Shown one piece after another: positions 1 to 5,607 of a DNA stretch of 6,187 bases. Origin of the DNA: Helicobacteraceae bacterium (GTDB taxonomy: Bacteria > Campylobacterota > Campylobacteria > Campylobacterales > Sulfurimonadaceae); contig JALWKG010000089.1 in assembly GCA_027081565.1 (NCBI GenBank), forward strand, positions 1 to 6,187, written 5' to 3'. A model generated the notes under the pieces. The model searched no databases and was not told where the DNA came from. It worked only from the letters and a program-made list of their open reading frames with translations. Both the position numbers and the translations under genes were made by a program. Position 1 is the first letter of the stretch, and each line of letters begins with the position of its first letter.

Positions 1-71
1 CTATAAGGGCCATTCACTTAAACCCCTATTTTAGGACTATTGTGAAGATTTTTAATAAATAATGGATAGAT

Positions 72-1361
72 ATGATTTATAAAGTATTATTGTTATTACT
101 TATTTTTGTTTTTGAACTTTCTGCTTCTGAAAAAAGTAAAAAAAATGAGAACTACATTACCTTAGAACATAAAGTAGCCTGTGCTGCAACTGAAAAAGAT
201 GCCATTTTAAAAGTAGATGAGGTCCTAAAAAAAGTTACTGGGATCAATTCAAAACATCTTTACTCTAAAAACCTCTATATCAGACATAGAAAAAACAGTA
301 AGGGTATGGCTTGTGTAGAAGGTGTAGTGACACAAGAAGGTTTTGACCTCTATGTTGCTGAACTTGCAGAGCAGTATGAGTTTATTATGGGAGAGATCGA
401 AGATCTTGATGATGGTATCAGTTATACTAAAAAAAGTAGCGAGGTCGCAGCACTATACAAAGAGGTCCAGATCTTTAACAAAAAACTGGCGAAGGCTAAG
501 AAGATGGCACCAGTCTCTATAGAAAAGATAGATGAAAGTGAAGTGTCTTTAAGTAAAATGATTAATGCCATACCTGTGGTAAAATTTCATGTTAAAGGAT
601 GCGGGGGTAAGTATGTAACAGGATGTAAAATGGTCTATATCTCCTCCTTTAAGGATGACTCGTCAAAGATCAAATATCAATGGGATTTTGGTGATGGGGC
701 TACTTCTAAACATAAAAACCCTATTCATAGTTATAAACATCCTGGACATTTCAAGGTCTCCTTACGTGTTACTGATGCGGGTGAAAAGCATAATGAAGTC
801 AGCAAAATCATAAAAATAAGAGCCAAGCCAAAACCTCGTGTGAAGTATAAACCTGTTGCAAGTTTTACTTCACGCTCAGATGTCTATGTTATAGATGAGA
901 CAATAGTGTTTCATGATACCTCTAAAAGTAAAAACTCTAAAATTGTCTCACGGTACTGGGACTTTGGAGATAAAGAAGCCTCTGCCAAATACGAACCTAA
1001 ACACAGTTATCATAAAAGTGGCCATTACAAGGTGAAGTTGGAAGTGACTAACAGTGATGGTCTCAAAGACAGTAGTGAACGTAGCTACTTTATAGTACAC
1101 CCTGTATTGAAATATGCAATAGATGGAAGAAAATATAACCGTATTGTTCGTAAGTTTGGGCAACCTAAAAAAAGTATTGTCAAACCTGGTGTTTTGACCC
1201 GTGCCTACCAATATGGAAATGACTGGTTGCTTGTCAAACAGAACAAGGTGAAGTGCCGTGTGAAGGGAAATGCCTTTAAGACCAACCTTATGGGTAATCC
1301 TAAAAACTGTCGTTGGTATGAGAAGCATATCCCTTCAGCACTTTATACATTTGATAAGTAA
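72..1361 (+). CDS. Secreted protein with two PKD domains, function unknown
   Basis: A 429-residue exported protein. Residues 1-18 form a Sec signal peptide (Lys4, then a long Leu/Ile/Phe/Val core) with a likely cleavage after Leu-Ser-Ala18. Residues about 25-95 form an unrecognised domain with a possible Cys37/Cys81 pair. Residues about 96-165 look helical and charged. Two PKD domains follow: about 167-250, with WDFGDG at 204-209, and about 261-343, with WDFGD at 296-300. Both carry the downstream His-Ser-Tyr and Gly-His-(Phe/Tyr)-Lys-Val signatures of the fold. Cys177 and Cys185 lie in the first. The C-terminal 80 residues hold a Phe-Gly-Gln-Pro turn, an aromatic Tyr-Gly-Asn-Asp-Trp strand and Cys395/Cys413. 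PKD domains are Ig-like beta-sandwiches, usually extracellular and used in binding or as spacers. No catalytic domain is visible. The protein is notably lysine-rich. An in-frame TAA at 60-62 makes ATG 72 the first possible start; the ribosome site (GGATAG, 64-69) is poor. Convergent with the cytochrome gene. Confidence 0.85.
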   Translation: MIYKVLLLLLIFVFELSASEKSKKNENYITLEHKVACAATEKDAILKVDEVLKKVTGINSKHLYSKNLYIRHRKNSKGMACVEGVVTQEGFDLYVAELAEQYEFIMGEIEDLDDGISYTKKSSEVAALYKEVQIFNKKLAKAKKMAPVSIEKIDESEVSLSKMINAIPVVKFHVKGCGGKYVTGCKMVYISSFKDDSSKIKYQWDFGDGATSKHKNPIHSYKHPGHFKVSLRVTDAGEKHNEVSKIIKIRAKPKPRVKYKPVASFTSRSDVYVIDETIVFHDTSKSKNSKIVSRYWDFGDKEASAKYEPKHSYHKSGHYKVKLEVTNSDGLKDSSERSYFIVHPVLKYAIDGRKYNRIVRKFGQPKKSIVKPGVLTRAYQYGNDWLLVKQNKVKCRVKGNAFKTNLMGNPKNCRWYEKHIPSALYTFDK

Positions 1362-1389
1362 TTTTAGTGCAAGAGATTTATGCTAAAGT
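1361..1389. terminator. Weak stem-loop in the convergent junction, possible bidirectional terminator
   Basis: TTTAG at 1363-1367 pairs with CTAAA at 1383-1387. The stem can extend outward by a T-G wobble and an A-T pair, and inward by G-T wobbles or by GC/TG pairing across a bulge. The loop is about 13 nt. On the plus strand it is followed by GTCTTTTG, a poor U-tract. It occupies nearly all of the 35 bp between the PKD gene stop and the cytochrome gene stop, which is where a shared terminator would be expected. The stem is AT-rich and weak, so position is the main support. Confidence 0.3.
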
Positions 1390-1396
1390 CTTTTGA

Positions 1397-1786
1397 CTAC
1401 TCGTTTTCAGGACGTTCGCGTGTGCTTTTGTAGAGATAGTTTGCGATAGCCTGTAATTCTGCTTTAGTGACTTTACCTTGTACTGAGGGCATCACACCAA
1501 AATAGTCTCTAGTGGCTTGAGGAAAGAGCATCTTCTCTTCAGAAGGTTCTAAGGCATAGGATATAATATAGGATGTGGCTTCCTCTTGTGTTGGAAACTT
1601 CTGTTTCATCTTCTTTAAAACACCCCACATTGGAGGACCGCCCATTTTACCATCGGTCAGTTTGTCACTGTTAGAGGTAATCAGATGACAAGAAGCACAA
1701 TGCTTTTGAGCCAGTTGTTCACCATCTAAACCTTGAGAAAAAAGTGTAGTAGTGAGAAGTAGGGGAAGTAGATATAGTGCTTTCAT
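1397..1786 (-). CDS. Small periplasmic monohaem cytochrome c (class I type)
   Basis: A 129-residue exported electron carrier. The signal peptide (Lys2, then a Leu/Thr-rich core) ends near residue 18. The haem attachment motif CASCH is at residues 30-34: Cys30 and Cys33 form the thioethers and His34 is the proximal ligand. Met99, in Gly-Val-Met-Pro-Ser, is the likely distal ligand, as in class I cytochromes c. A C-terminal helix (about 108-120, containing Ile-Ala-Asn-Tyr-Leu) matches the usual packing helix. Between these lies an unusually long Lys/Glu-rich segment (about 56-92). There is one haem site and no fused enzyme domain, so it probably shuttles electrons in the periplasm; the partners cannot be read from the sequence. 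ATG 1786 is preceded by an excellent ribosome site (AGAGGAG, 1798-1792, 5-nt spacer). It lies 116 bp downstream of the lipoprotein gene on the same strand and may have its own promoter. Confidence 0.9.
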   Translation of the reverse strand: MKALYLLPLLLTTTLFSQGLDGEQLAQKHCASCHLITSNSDKLTDGKMGGPPMWGVLKKMKQKFPTQEEATSYIISYALEPSEEKMLFPQATRDYFGVMPSVQGKVTKAELQAIANYLYKSTRERPENE

Positions 1787-1888
1787 TTAAGCTCCTCTTA
1801 TGATCAATATATAGATACATAATAACAGTTCCTCTTAGTCGGCTCCCTTAATAATAGAATGTTTAGGAAAATAGCGCGTTATATGAGC

Positions 1889-1907
1889 AGTAAAAACACG
1901 TTTTACT
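1889..1907 (-). terminator. 7-bp inverted repeat overlapping the lipoprotein stop codon
   Basis: AGTAAAA (1889-1895) and TTTTACT (1901-1907) form a perfect 7-bp inverted repeat around a 5-nt loop. The lipoprotein TAA stop (1905-1903) lies inside the stem. Read on the minus strand, the hairpin ends in TTTTTACT, so a partial U-run lies within the right arm rather than after it. The repeat is clear, but the stem is AT-rich with no following U-tract. It may be a weak or partial terminator between the kdsB-lipoprotein pair and the cytochrome gene, or chance. Confidence 0.25.
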
Positions 1908-2481
1908 TAAACTTTTTACGTTTGGTGATGATCTCATCTTGAAACTGTAAGAGTGCAGATCGTGAGGCAATCTCTATGGCATAGGCCGGATTTTCTTGAT
2001 AACGGCCAAAATTGGCGATACCTTTTCCCTGTGCATAGGTCTTAAAAACCAGTTCTTTATTATGTCGATAGATATTAACATCCAAAATGTAGGTAAACTT
2101 GGTAGGCTCCCAGTCTACGTTTGAGTTGGAATAAGAGGCTGTTTCTATGGTTGGTACAAAGATGAACTGTATTTTTTTCTCAGCGATCAGAGGATCATGA
2201 AATGATGAGATCTTGTAGACTTTGGTAAAGACGTTGTTAAGAACTTTTTTAAAAGCCATTTCACTCTCTTTATAGGGACTGTAACGTAACTGGTCATTGT
2301 TGCCCCCTGGCGTCAAGACCACTCTCTTTAGCTTCTCTTCTGGTATATAATAAGCAACACTTCTATAAATAGTAACAGGGCGTACTTTTTTGATCATGGA
2401 AAGTTCTGGCGCAACAGAGACATCATGCACACAGCCACTTAAAAAGAGTCCTAGAACCAGGAGTAAAAGTAGTTTGAACAC
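1903..2481 (-). CDS. Predicted outer-membrane or periplasmic lipoprotein, function unknown
   Basis: A 192-residue lipoprotein that I do not recognise. A Leu-rich signal (residues 1-13) runs into a textbook lipobox, Leu14-Ser-Gly-Cys17, so Cys17 should be lipidated after signal peptidase II cleavage. The residue after Cys17 is Val and Asp is at 20, so no strong inner-membrane retention signal is seen. The mature part is mixed alpha/beta. It has a Pro-Gly-Gly-Asn-Asn turn at 58-62, a Tyr-Ser-Pro-Tyr segment at 67-70, a helix at about 71-89 and a final Ala-rich helix (about 167-182) before a basic tail. That outline recalls small envelope lipoproteins such as YajG or LptE, but this is fold impression only. 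The start is GTG at 2481, directly after the kdsB TAG stop and in the same frame. No upstream start exists because that TAG closes the frame, and the next Met is residue 29, past the lipobox. Position after kdsB suggests, but does not prove, a role in LPS or outer-membrane biogenesis. Confidence 0.85.
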   Translation of the reverse strand: MFKLLLLLVLGLFLSGCVHDVSVAPELSMIKKVRPVTIYRSVAYYIPEEKLKRVVLTPGGNNDQLRYSPYKESEMAFKKVLNNVFTKVYKISSFHDPLIAEKKIQFIFVPTIETASYSNSNVDWEPTKFTYILDVNIYRHNKELVFKTYAQGKGIANFGRYQENPAYAIEIASRSALLQFQDEIITKRKKFK

Positions 2482-3207
2482 CTATTGCTCTTTTAAAAAG
2501 ATCTCTTTAGCCCGTGCCAGGTCTTCTATGGTATCTATACCAAAACCGGTACTGGCAACTTTGACCATAGAGATCTTCAGGCCATGGTAGATGGCACGGA
2601 GCTGTTCGAGTTTTTCTATGTCTTCTATGGGTGCATCATCTAAAGAACAAAAAGTGTGTAGACTCTTTTTTGTAAACCCGTAAATTCCGATGTGACCAAA
2701 ATAGGTAGCAGCACCACTACGGTTGTAGGGGATTTGTGAACGTGAGAAGTAGATGGCGTTGTGGTCTGCATCCATGATCACCTTCACCAAGTTTGGGTCT
2801 TCAGCAGACTCTGAGTTGATGGCATTATAGCAACTGCCCATAATAAAGTCACGTTTTTCATCTTTTATCTGTTTAAGACGTACAATGAGTGAGGCGAGTA
2901 CCTCTGGTTCAATAAAGGGTTCATCTGCCTGAATATTGATGACTAGTTCATCATCTGAAATATCCAGAAGTTGGGCACACTCATTGATACGGTCTGTACC
3001 ACTTTTGTGTGTTGTTGATGTCAACATGGCCTTAATGCCATGACTTTTACAGACATCAATGATCTTTTCATCATCTGCTGCGACAACAACATCATCGAGG
3101 TGCATCACCTGCTTGGCGGTACGTACCACCATAGGCAGACCCCCTACATCAGCTAATACTTTGTTCGGAAAACGGGTGGATGCCATGCGTGCTGGGATAA
3201 TAATCAT
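2482..3207 (-). CDS. kdsB: 3-deoxy-manno-octulosonate cytidylyltransferase (CMP-Kdo synthetase)
   Basis: A cytosolic enzyme that activates Kdo: CTP + Kdo gives CMP-Kdo + pyrophosphate, the donor used to add Kdo to lipid A. The 241 residues match the usual KdsB length of about 240-255, and all family motifs are present. These are the N-terminal nucleotide loop IIPARMASTRFPNK (3-16); VVAADDE (41-47); HKSGTDRINE (67-76); NIQADEPFI (91-99), where Asp95 should bind Mg2+; VKVIMD (141-146) with AIYFSRSQIPY (151-161); GHIGIYGF (171-178); EKLEQLRA (198-205); and GIDT (223-226), where Asp225 is the second expected metal ligand. Ala94 replaces the more common Gly, a conservative change. ATG 3207 has a good ribosome site (AGAGGT, 3218-3213) and lies about 33 nt from the predicted transcription start in the divergent promoter. 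The downstream lipoprotein begins at the very next base after its TAG stop. Confidence 0.97.
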   Translation of the reverse strand: MIIIPARMASTRFPNKVLADVGGLPMVVRTAKQVMHLDDVVVAADDEKIIDVCKSHGIKAMLTSTTHKSGTDRINECAQLLDISDDELVINIQADEPFIEPEVLASLIVRLKQIKDEKRDFIMGSCYNAINSESAEDPNLVKVIMDADHNAIYFSRSQIPYNRSGAATYFGHIGIYGFTKKSLHTFCSLDDAPIEDIEKLEQLRAIYHGLKISMVKVASTGFGIDTIEDLARAKEIFLKEQ

Positions 3208-3234
3208 ATAGTACCTCTATTCACCCTTGTTGGG

Positions 3235-3240
3235 TATAAT
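3235..3240 (+). promoter_or_regulatory. Predicted sigma-70 -10 box for the methyltransferase-trpC cluster
   Basis: A perfect TATAAT lies 27 bp before the methyltransferase ATG, giving a predicted start near 3247 and a leader of about 20 nt. No TTGACA-like -35 is seen at the usual distance, as is normal for Campylobacterota sigma-70 promoters, which rely mainly on the -10 region. It is likely the only promoter for the plus-strand cluster, since the later genes overlap. Confidence 0.6.
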
Positions 3241-3246
3241 TTTGCC

Positions 3247-3252
3247 ATTATA
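3247..3252 (-). promoter_or_regulatory. Predicted extended -10 box for kdsB and its lipoprotein gene
   Basis: On the minus strand this reads TATAAT, preceded by TGA, making the extended -10 form TGnTATAAT. The predicted start is near 3240, which gives a kdsB leader of about 33 nt. It is the mirror image of the plus-strand -10 box, with 6 bp between them (TATAAT-tttgcc-ATTATA), so the two polymerases should compete for the same DNA. Confidence 0.6.
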
Positions 3253-3256
3253 TCAT

Positions 3257-3262
3257 GAGGAG
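3257..3262 (+). promoter_or_regulatory. Strong ribosome binding site of the methyltransferase gene
   Basis: GAGGAG lies 5 nt before ATG 3268, a near-ideal Shine-Dalgarno sequence. It fixes the start at 3268; the ATG at 3255 overlaps this site and is out of frame. Confidence 0.75.
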
Positions 3263-3267
3263 AATTA

Positions 3268-3963
3268 ATGCTGTTTTATCAACCTGACAGTGGATACCGC
3301 TATAACAGTGACTCCCTTTTCCTTTATGATTTTATCTCTTCATTCAATCCGCGTGGACGTATGCTCGATGTTGGGGCTGGTTCGGGTGTGGTAGGGCTTT
3401 TGGTAGCAAGAGACCATCCAAGAGTTGAACTCTCAGCGGTTGAGAAACAAGATGTCTTTACTTTTTTAGCGGTTAAAAATGCAGAGGTAAATAAAATACC
3501 TTATAGCTTACATCAGACAGATTTTTTAGAGTTTCAAGACACTAAAGGGTTCGACTACATTGTTTCCAACCCTCCATTCTACCATGACGGTGCCTCTCGT
3601 AGTGAAGATACAATGGTACATACAGCGCGTTATAACGTACATCTTCCTATAGAGAAATTTGTGAAAAAAGCAGCCAAACTTTTACGTTCTCAGGGACATT
3701 TTATTTTCTGTTATGATGCTCAGCAGTTTGGACTTTTATGTGCGGCACTTGACAACGCGTCCTTAAGAGTTGTTGATGTACAATTCGTCCACTCAAAACG
3801 TGACAGAAAAGCCTCTTTAGTGATGGTTCATACACGTAAAAACTCAAAATCACTGATGAAGGTCTGGCCTCCATTTTTTGCTTTTGAAGGTGAGCATTAC
3901 TCTAAAGAGGCGGCCGCTATCTACTCTAAAGCAAGGACACATACACTACGATGTCAGATCTAA
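3268..3963 (+). CDS. tRNA1(Val) adenine-37 N6-methyltransferase-like protein (TrmN6/YfiC family)
   Basis: A 231-residue class I SAM-dependent methyltransferase. Family motifs in order: an N-terminal YQPDSGYRYNSDSLFLYDF stretch (4-22) like the YfiC/TrmN6 entry motif; the SAM-binding loop LDVGAGSG (33-40); the acidic ribose-binding residue Glu59 in AVEK; an acidic Asp85 in the position expected to contact adenine; and the catalytic NPPF (101-104), followed by Tyr-His-Asp-Gly. NPP(F/Y) marks enzymes that methylate exocyclic amines, and together with the N-terminal motif it points to TrmN6, which makes m6A37 in tRNA-Val in Escherichia coli (about 245 residues). The substrate here is inferred; a different tRNA or RNA target is possible. 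The C-terminal part (about 165-231) is basic (HSKRDRKAS; KARTHTLR), which fits RNA contact. It is the first gene of the plus-strand cluster and overlaps the next by 13 nt, or 1 nt if the alternative start is used. Confidence 0.88.
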   Translation: MLFYQPDSGYRYNSDSLFLYDFISSFNPRGRMLDVGAGSGVVGLLVARDHPRVELSAVEKQDVFTFLAVKNAEVNKIPYSLHQTDFLEFQDTKGFDYIVSNPPFYHDGASRSEDTMVHTARYNVHLPIEKFVKKAAKLLRSQGHFIFCYDAQQFGLLCAALDNASLRVVDVQFVHSKRDRKASLVMVHTRKNSKSLMKVWPPFFAFEGEHYSKEAAAIYSKARTHTLRCQI

Positions 3964-4331
3964 TGCGCCAAGAGGGCTTTAATTATGCGTTTGAACCTAC
4001 GGCTTGTGATAGTTGTGAGGGACGCTGTTGTACTGGTGAAAGTGGGAATATTTTTGTCTCACCTCAAGAGATCACTGCTCTGAGCCAACTTTTAAAGTTG
4101 GATGAAAACATTTTTAGAGAGACTTACTTGATTAAAAAAGGGTATAAGTTTTCTCTTAAAGAGCGGGTAGTCGGTCTTTCTCATGACTGTATTTTCTATG
4201 ATCGTAAAGCAGGTGGATGTGGGGTCTATGATGCCCGTCCGTTGCAGTGTCGTACTTTCCCTTTTTGGGATTATTTTAAAACACATCTCGTCGAACTCAA
4301 AAATGAATGTCCAGGAATCGTTGATGTATAA
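3951..4331 (+). CDS. YkgJ-family cysteine cluster protein (predicted metal or Fe-S binding)
   Basis: A 126-residue cytosolic protein of the YkgJ-type CxxCxxxCC family, proposed to bind zinc or an iron-sulfur cluster. Eight cysteines lie in the family pattern: Cys19, Cys22, Cys26 and Cys27 in CDSCEGRCC; Cys80 in DCIFYD; Cys90 in GGCGVYD; Cys100 in RPLQCRTFPFW; and Cys120. The CGVYDARPLQCRTFPFW block (90-106) is the family's most recognisable stretch. No enzyme activity is established that I can name. Two starts are possible: ATG 3951, whose nearest AAGGA (3933-3937) is 13 nt away, and the in-frame Met5 at 3963, which overlaps the methyltransferase stop as TAATG, a classic translational coupling arrangement. 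Either keeps all cysteines. Its 3' end overlaps the TPR lipoprotein gene by 8 nt. Tight coupling to a tRNA methyltransferase hints at a shared process, but that is inference. Confidence 0.9.
   Translation: MSDLMRQEGFNYAFEPTACDSCEGRCCTGESGNIFVSPQEITALSQLLKLDENIFRETYLIKKGYKFSLKERVVGLSHDCIFYDRKAGGCGVYDARPLQCRTFPFWDYFKTHLVELKNECPGIVDV
4313..4316 (+). promoter_or_regulatory. Ribosome binding site that sets the TPR lipoprotein start
   Basis: AGGA (within CCAGGAAT) lies 7 nt before ATG 4324, inside the 3' end of the YkgJ-family gene. It supports 4324 over the far upstream in-frame ATG at 4183. Confidence 0.6.
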
Positions 4332-5607
4332 AGTACTTCTAATCGCGGCCTTGAGCCTTTTGATATTTCAAGGATGTTCAACACAGACTACGCCCACTGC
4401 TGCAGTAGAAGAGGCGCCAATGTATGTGGATGAAAACACACTTATCCTTTTTGCTCTAGACGCACAGGCTCAAAACAGATTTGCTGAGACGGTGGGTTAT
4501 TTTGACCTTTTGTACAAACGGACAGAAGACCCTATATATCGTGATAAAGCAATGGCTGCTTTGATGCATGGCCGGTATTACAATGATGTTGTTTCGCGTT
4601 TAGAAACACGACGCAGCTCAGGTGAGACATTAAACGAACAAGAACTTCGTTATTTGGTCTTGGCCTATTTGGCTAAAAAGGCATATGTCAAGGCTGAGTC
4701 AGAGGCACAGTCTCTGGTAAAGATACGTGAAAATGAAGAGAACCTTGTGGTCTTGGCTGAGGTCTACCGTGTACAGAAAGATTACTTGAAGATGTTAGCT
4801 GCTTTAGAACGTGCTTATCAGCTTAACTATTCTGAAGATGTCTTAGACAAGATCGTTGTGACGCTTTACAGTAATATGCAAAAACCATATGAAGCTATAG
4901 GACGGATCAATGCCCATAATAGAAACTTGGGGTATTCACTGTCGTTGACCAAAAGGCTGGTTCTTTTTTACCGTGATCAAGGTGATATTCAAGGCCTGCT
5001 CGATGTCTATCCCAAACTTTATGAGATGGAACCGACTAAAGCGCATGCAGATGTTATTATACAACTCTACTGGAGTGAACAGAAGATGCCTGAGTTAATC
5101 GCTTTTTTAGAAAAGAGTCATATTAATGATGAACTACTTTTAAAGATCTACAGCAGTCAAAAAAAGTTTGAAAAAGCGGTTCCACTTGCACAGAAACTCT
5201 ATGAAGAGAGTGGTGACTTGGAGTTTTTGGGTCAAAAAGCGATCTTTATGTATGAGTCCTCTAAAAACAGAGGTGATGCAAAGCTTTTGGACAGTGTGAT
5301 CAAAGATCTGACAGAGGTAGTCGCGGTTAAAGAAGAGGGCTATTACCTTAATTACCTTGGCTATTGTATGATAGAACATGATCGTAACGTGAGTAAAGGG
5401 ATCACCTATGTCAAACGTGCTTTAGAGACTGAACCTGATTCAGGATACTTTATAGACTCCCTGGCCTGGGGTTACTATAAAGAGGGCAAGTGTAAAGAGG
5501 CAGATGCTTTAATGAAAAAAGTCGTGGAACTTTTGGGTAGAGACGATCCTGAGGTGAAAGCCCATGTCAATGCAATAAATAAATGTTTAAAAGGGAGTAA
5601 AAAGTAA
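4324..5607 (+). CDS. TPR-repeat lipoprotein
   Basis: A 427-residue predicted lipoprotein built almost wholly of helical repeats. The frame is open from ATG 4183, but that extension overlaps the YkgJ-family gene and would bury the signal. ATG 4324 has a good ribosome site and starts straight into a lipoprotein signal (Lys3, then a Leu/Ile/Ala core) ending Ile14-Phe-Gln-Gly-Cys18. Cys18 is the likely lipidation site, though Phe/Gln at -3/-2 are less typical. A Thr/Pro/Ala linker (19-31) follows, then helical hairpins of degenerate TPR type from about 36 to 335. The two most canonical repeats are at the end, about 340-372 (with Asn-Tyr-Leu-Gly-Tyr) and 374-405 (with Asp-Ser-Leu-Ala-Trp-Gly-Tyr-Tyr). 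This LGY...DSLAWGYY pair is common at the C-terminus of large bacterial TPR lipoproteins. TPRs are protein-binding scaffolds; the partner is unknown. It overlaps ykgJ by 8 nt and trpC by 1 nt (TAATG). Confidence 0.9.
   Translation: MYKVLLIAALSLLIFQGCSTQTTPTAAVEEAPMYVDENTLILFALDAQAQNRFAETVGYFDLLYKRTEDPIYRDKAMAALMHGRYYNDVVSRLETRRSSGETLNEQELRYLVLAYLAKKAYVKAESEAQSLVKIRENEENLVVLAEVYRVQKDYLKMLAALERAYQLNYSEDVLDKIVVTLYSNMQKPYEAIGRINAHNRNLGYSLSLTKRLVLFYRDQGDIQGLLDVYPKLYEMEPTKAHADVIIQLYWSEQKMPELIAFLEKSHINDELLLKIYSSQKKFEKAVPLAQKLYEESGDLEFLGQKAIFMYESSKNRGDAKLLDSVIKDLTEVVAVKEEGYYLNYLGYCMIEHDRNVSKGITYVKRALETEPDSGYFIDSLAWGYYKEGKCKEADALMKKVVELLGRDDPEVKAHVNAINKCLKGSKK
5593..5597 (+). promoter_or_regulatory. 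Ribosome binding site of trpC
   Basis: GGGAG in the last codons of the TPR gene lies 9 nt before the trpC ATG at 5607, which shares its A with the TAA stop of the upstream gene. Together they indicate coupled translation. Confidence 0.6.

Noticed and set aside
3..62. Open frame at the left edge ending in TAA at 60-62, possible tail of an upstream gene
   Set aside because: Only 19 codons are visible and carry no recognisable motif. It could be the end of a gene 9 bp before the PKD gene, or non-coding; not enough to annotate.
40..71. Promoter for the PKD protein gene
   Set aside because: The region is AT-rich with several TAATAA-like strings but no convincing -10 at a sensible distance; the promoter may lie outside the window.
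948..1328. Minus-strand open frame of 126 codons
   Set aside because: Lies wholly inside the PKD protein gene, opposite the second PKD domain; the translation has no recognisable domain.
1859..1942. 27-codon plus-strand frame starting at ATG 1859
   Set aside because: No ribosome site, and it overlaps the lipoprotein gene end antisense.
2390..2590. Plus-strand open frame of 66 codons across the lipoprotein/kdsB junction
   Set aside because: Antisense to two well-supported genes, Ser/Thr/Arg-rich composition, no ribosome site seen.
4092..4286. Minus-strand open frame of 64 codons
   Set aside because: Antisense to the YkgJ-family gene, whose cysteine pattern confirms the plus-strand reading.
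4183..4323. 47-codon N-terminal extension of the TPR lipoprotein frame
   Set aside because: It overlaps the cysteine-rich YkgJ-family gene in another frame, lacks a ribosome site, and would place the lipoprotein signal internally. ATG 4324 has a proper ribosome site and begins the signal peptide.
5140..5379. Minus-strand open frame of 79 codons
   Set aside because: Antisense to the TPR gene; no family signature.
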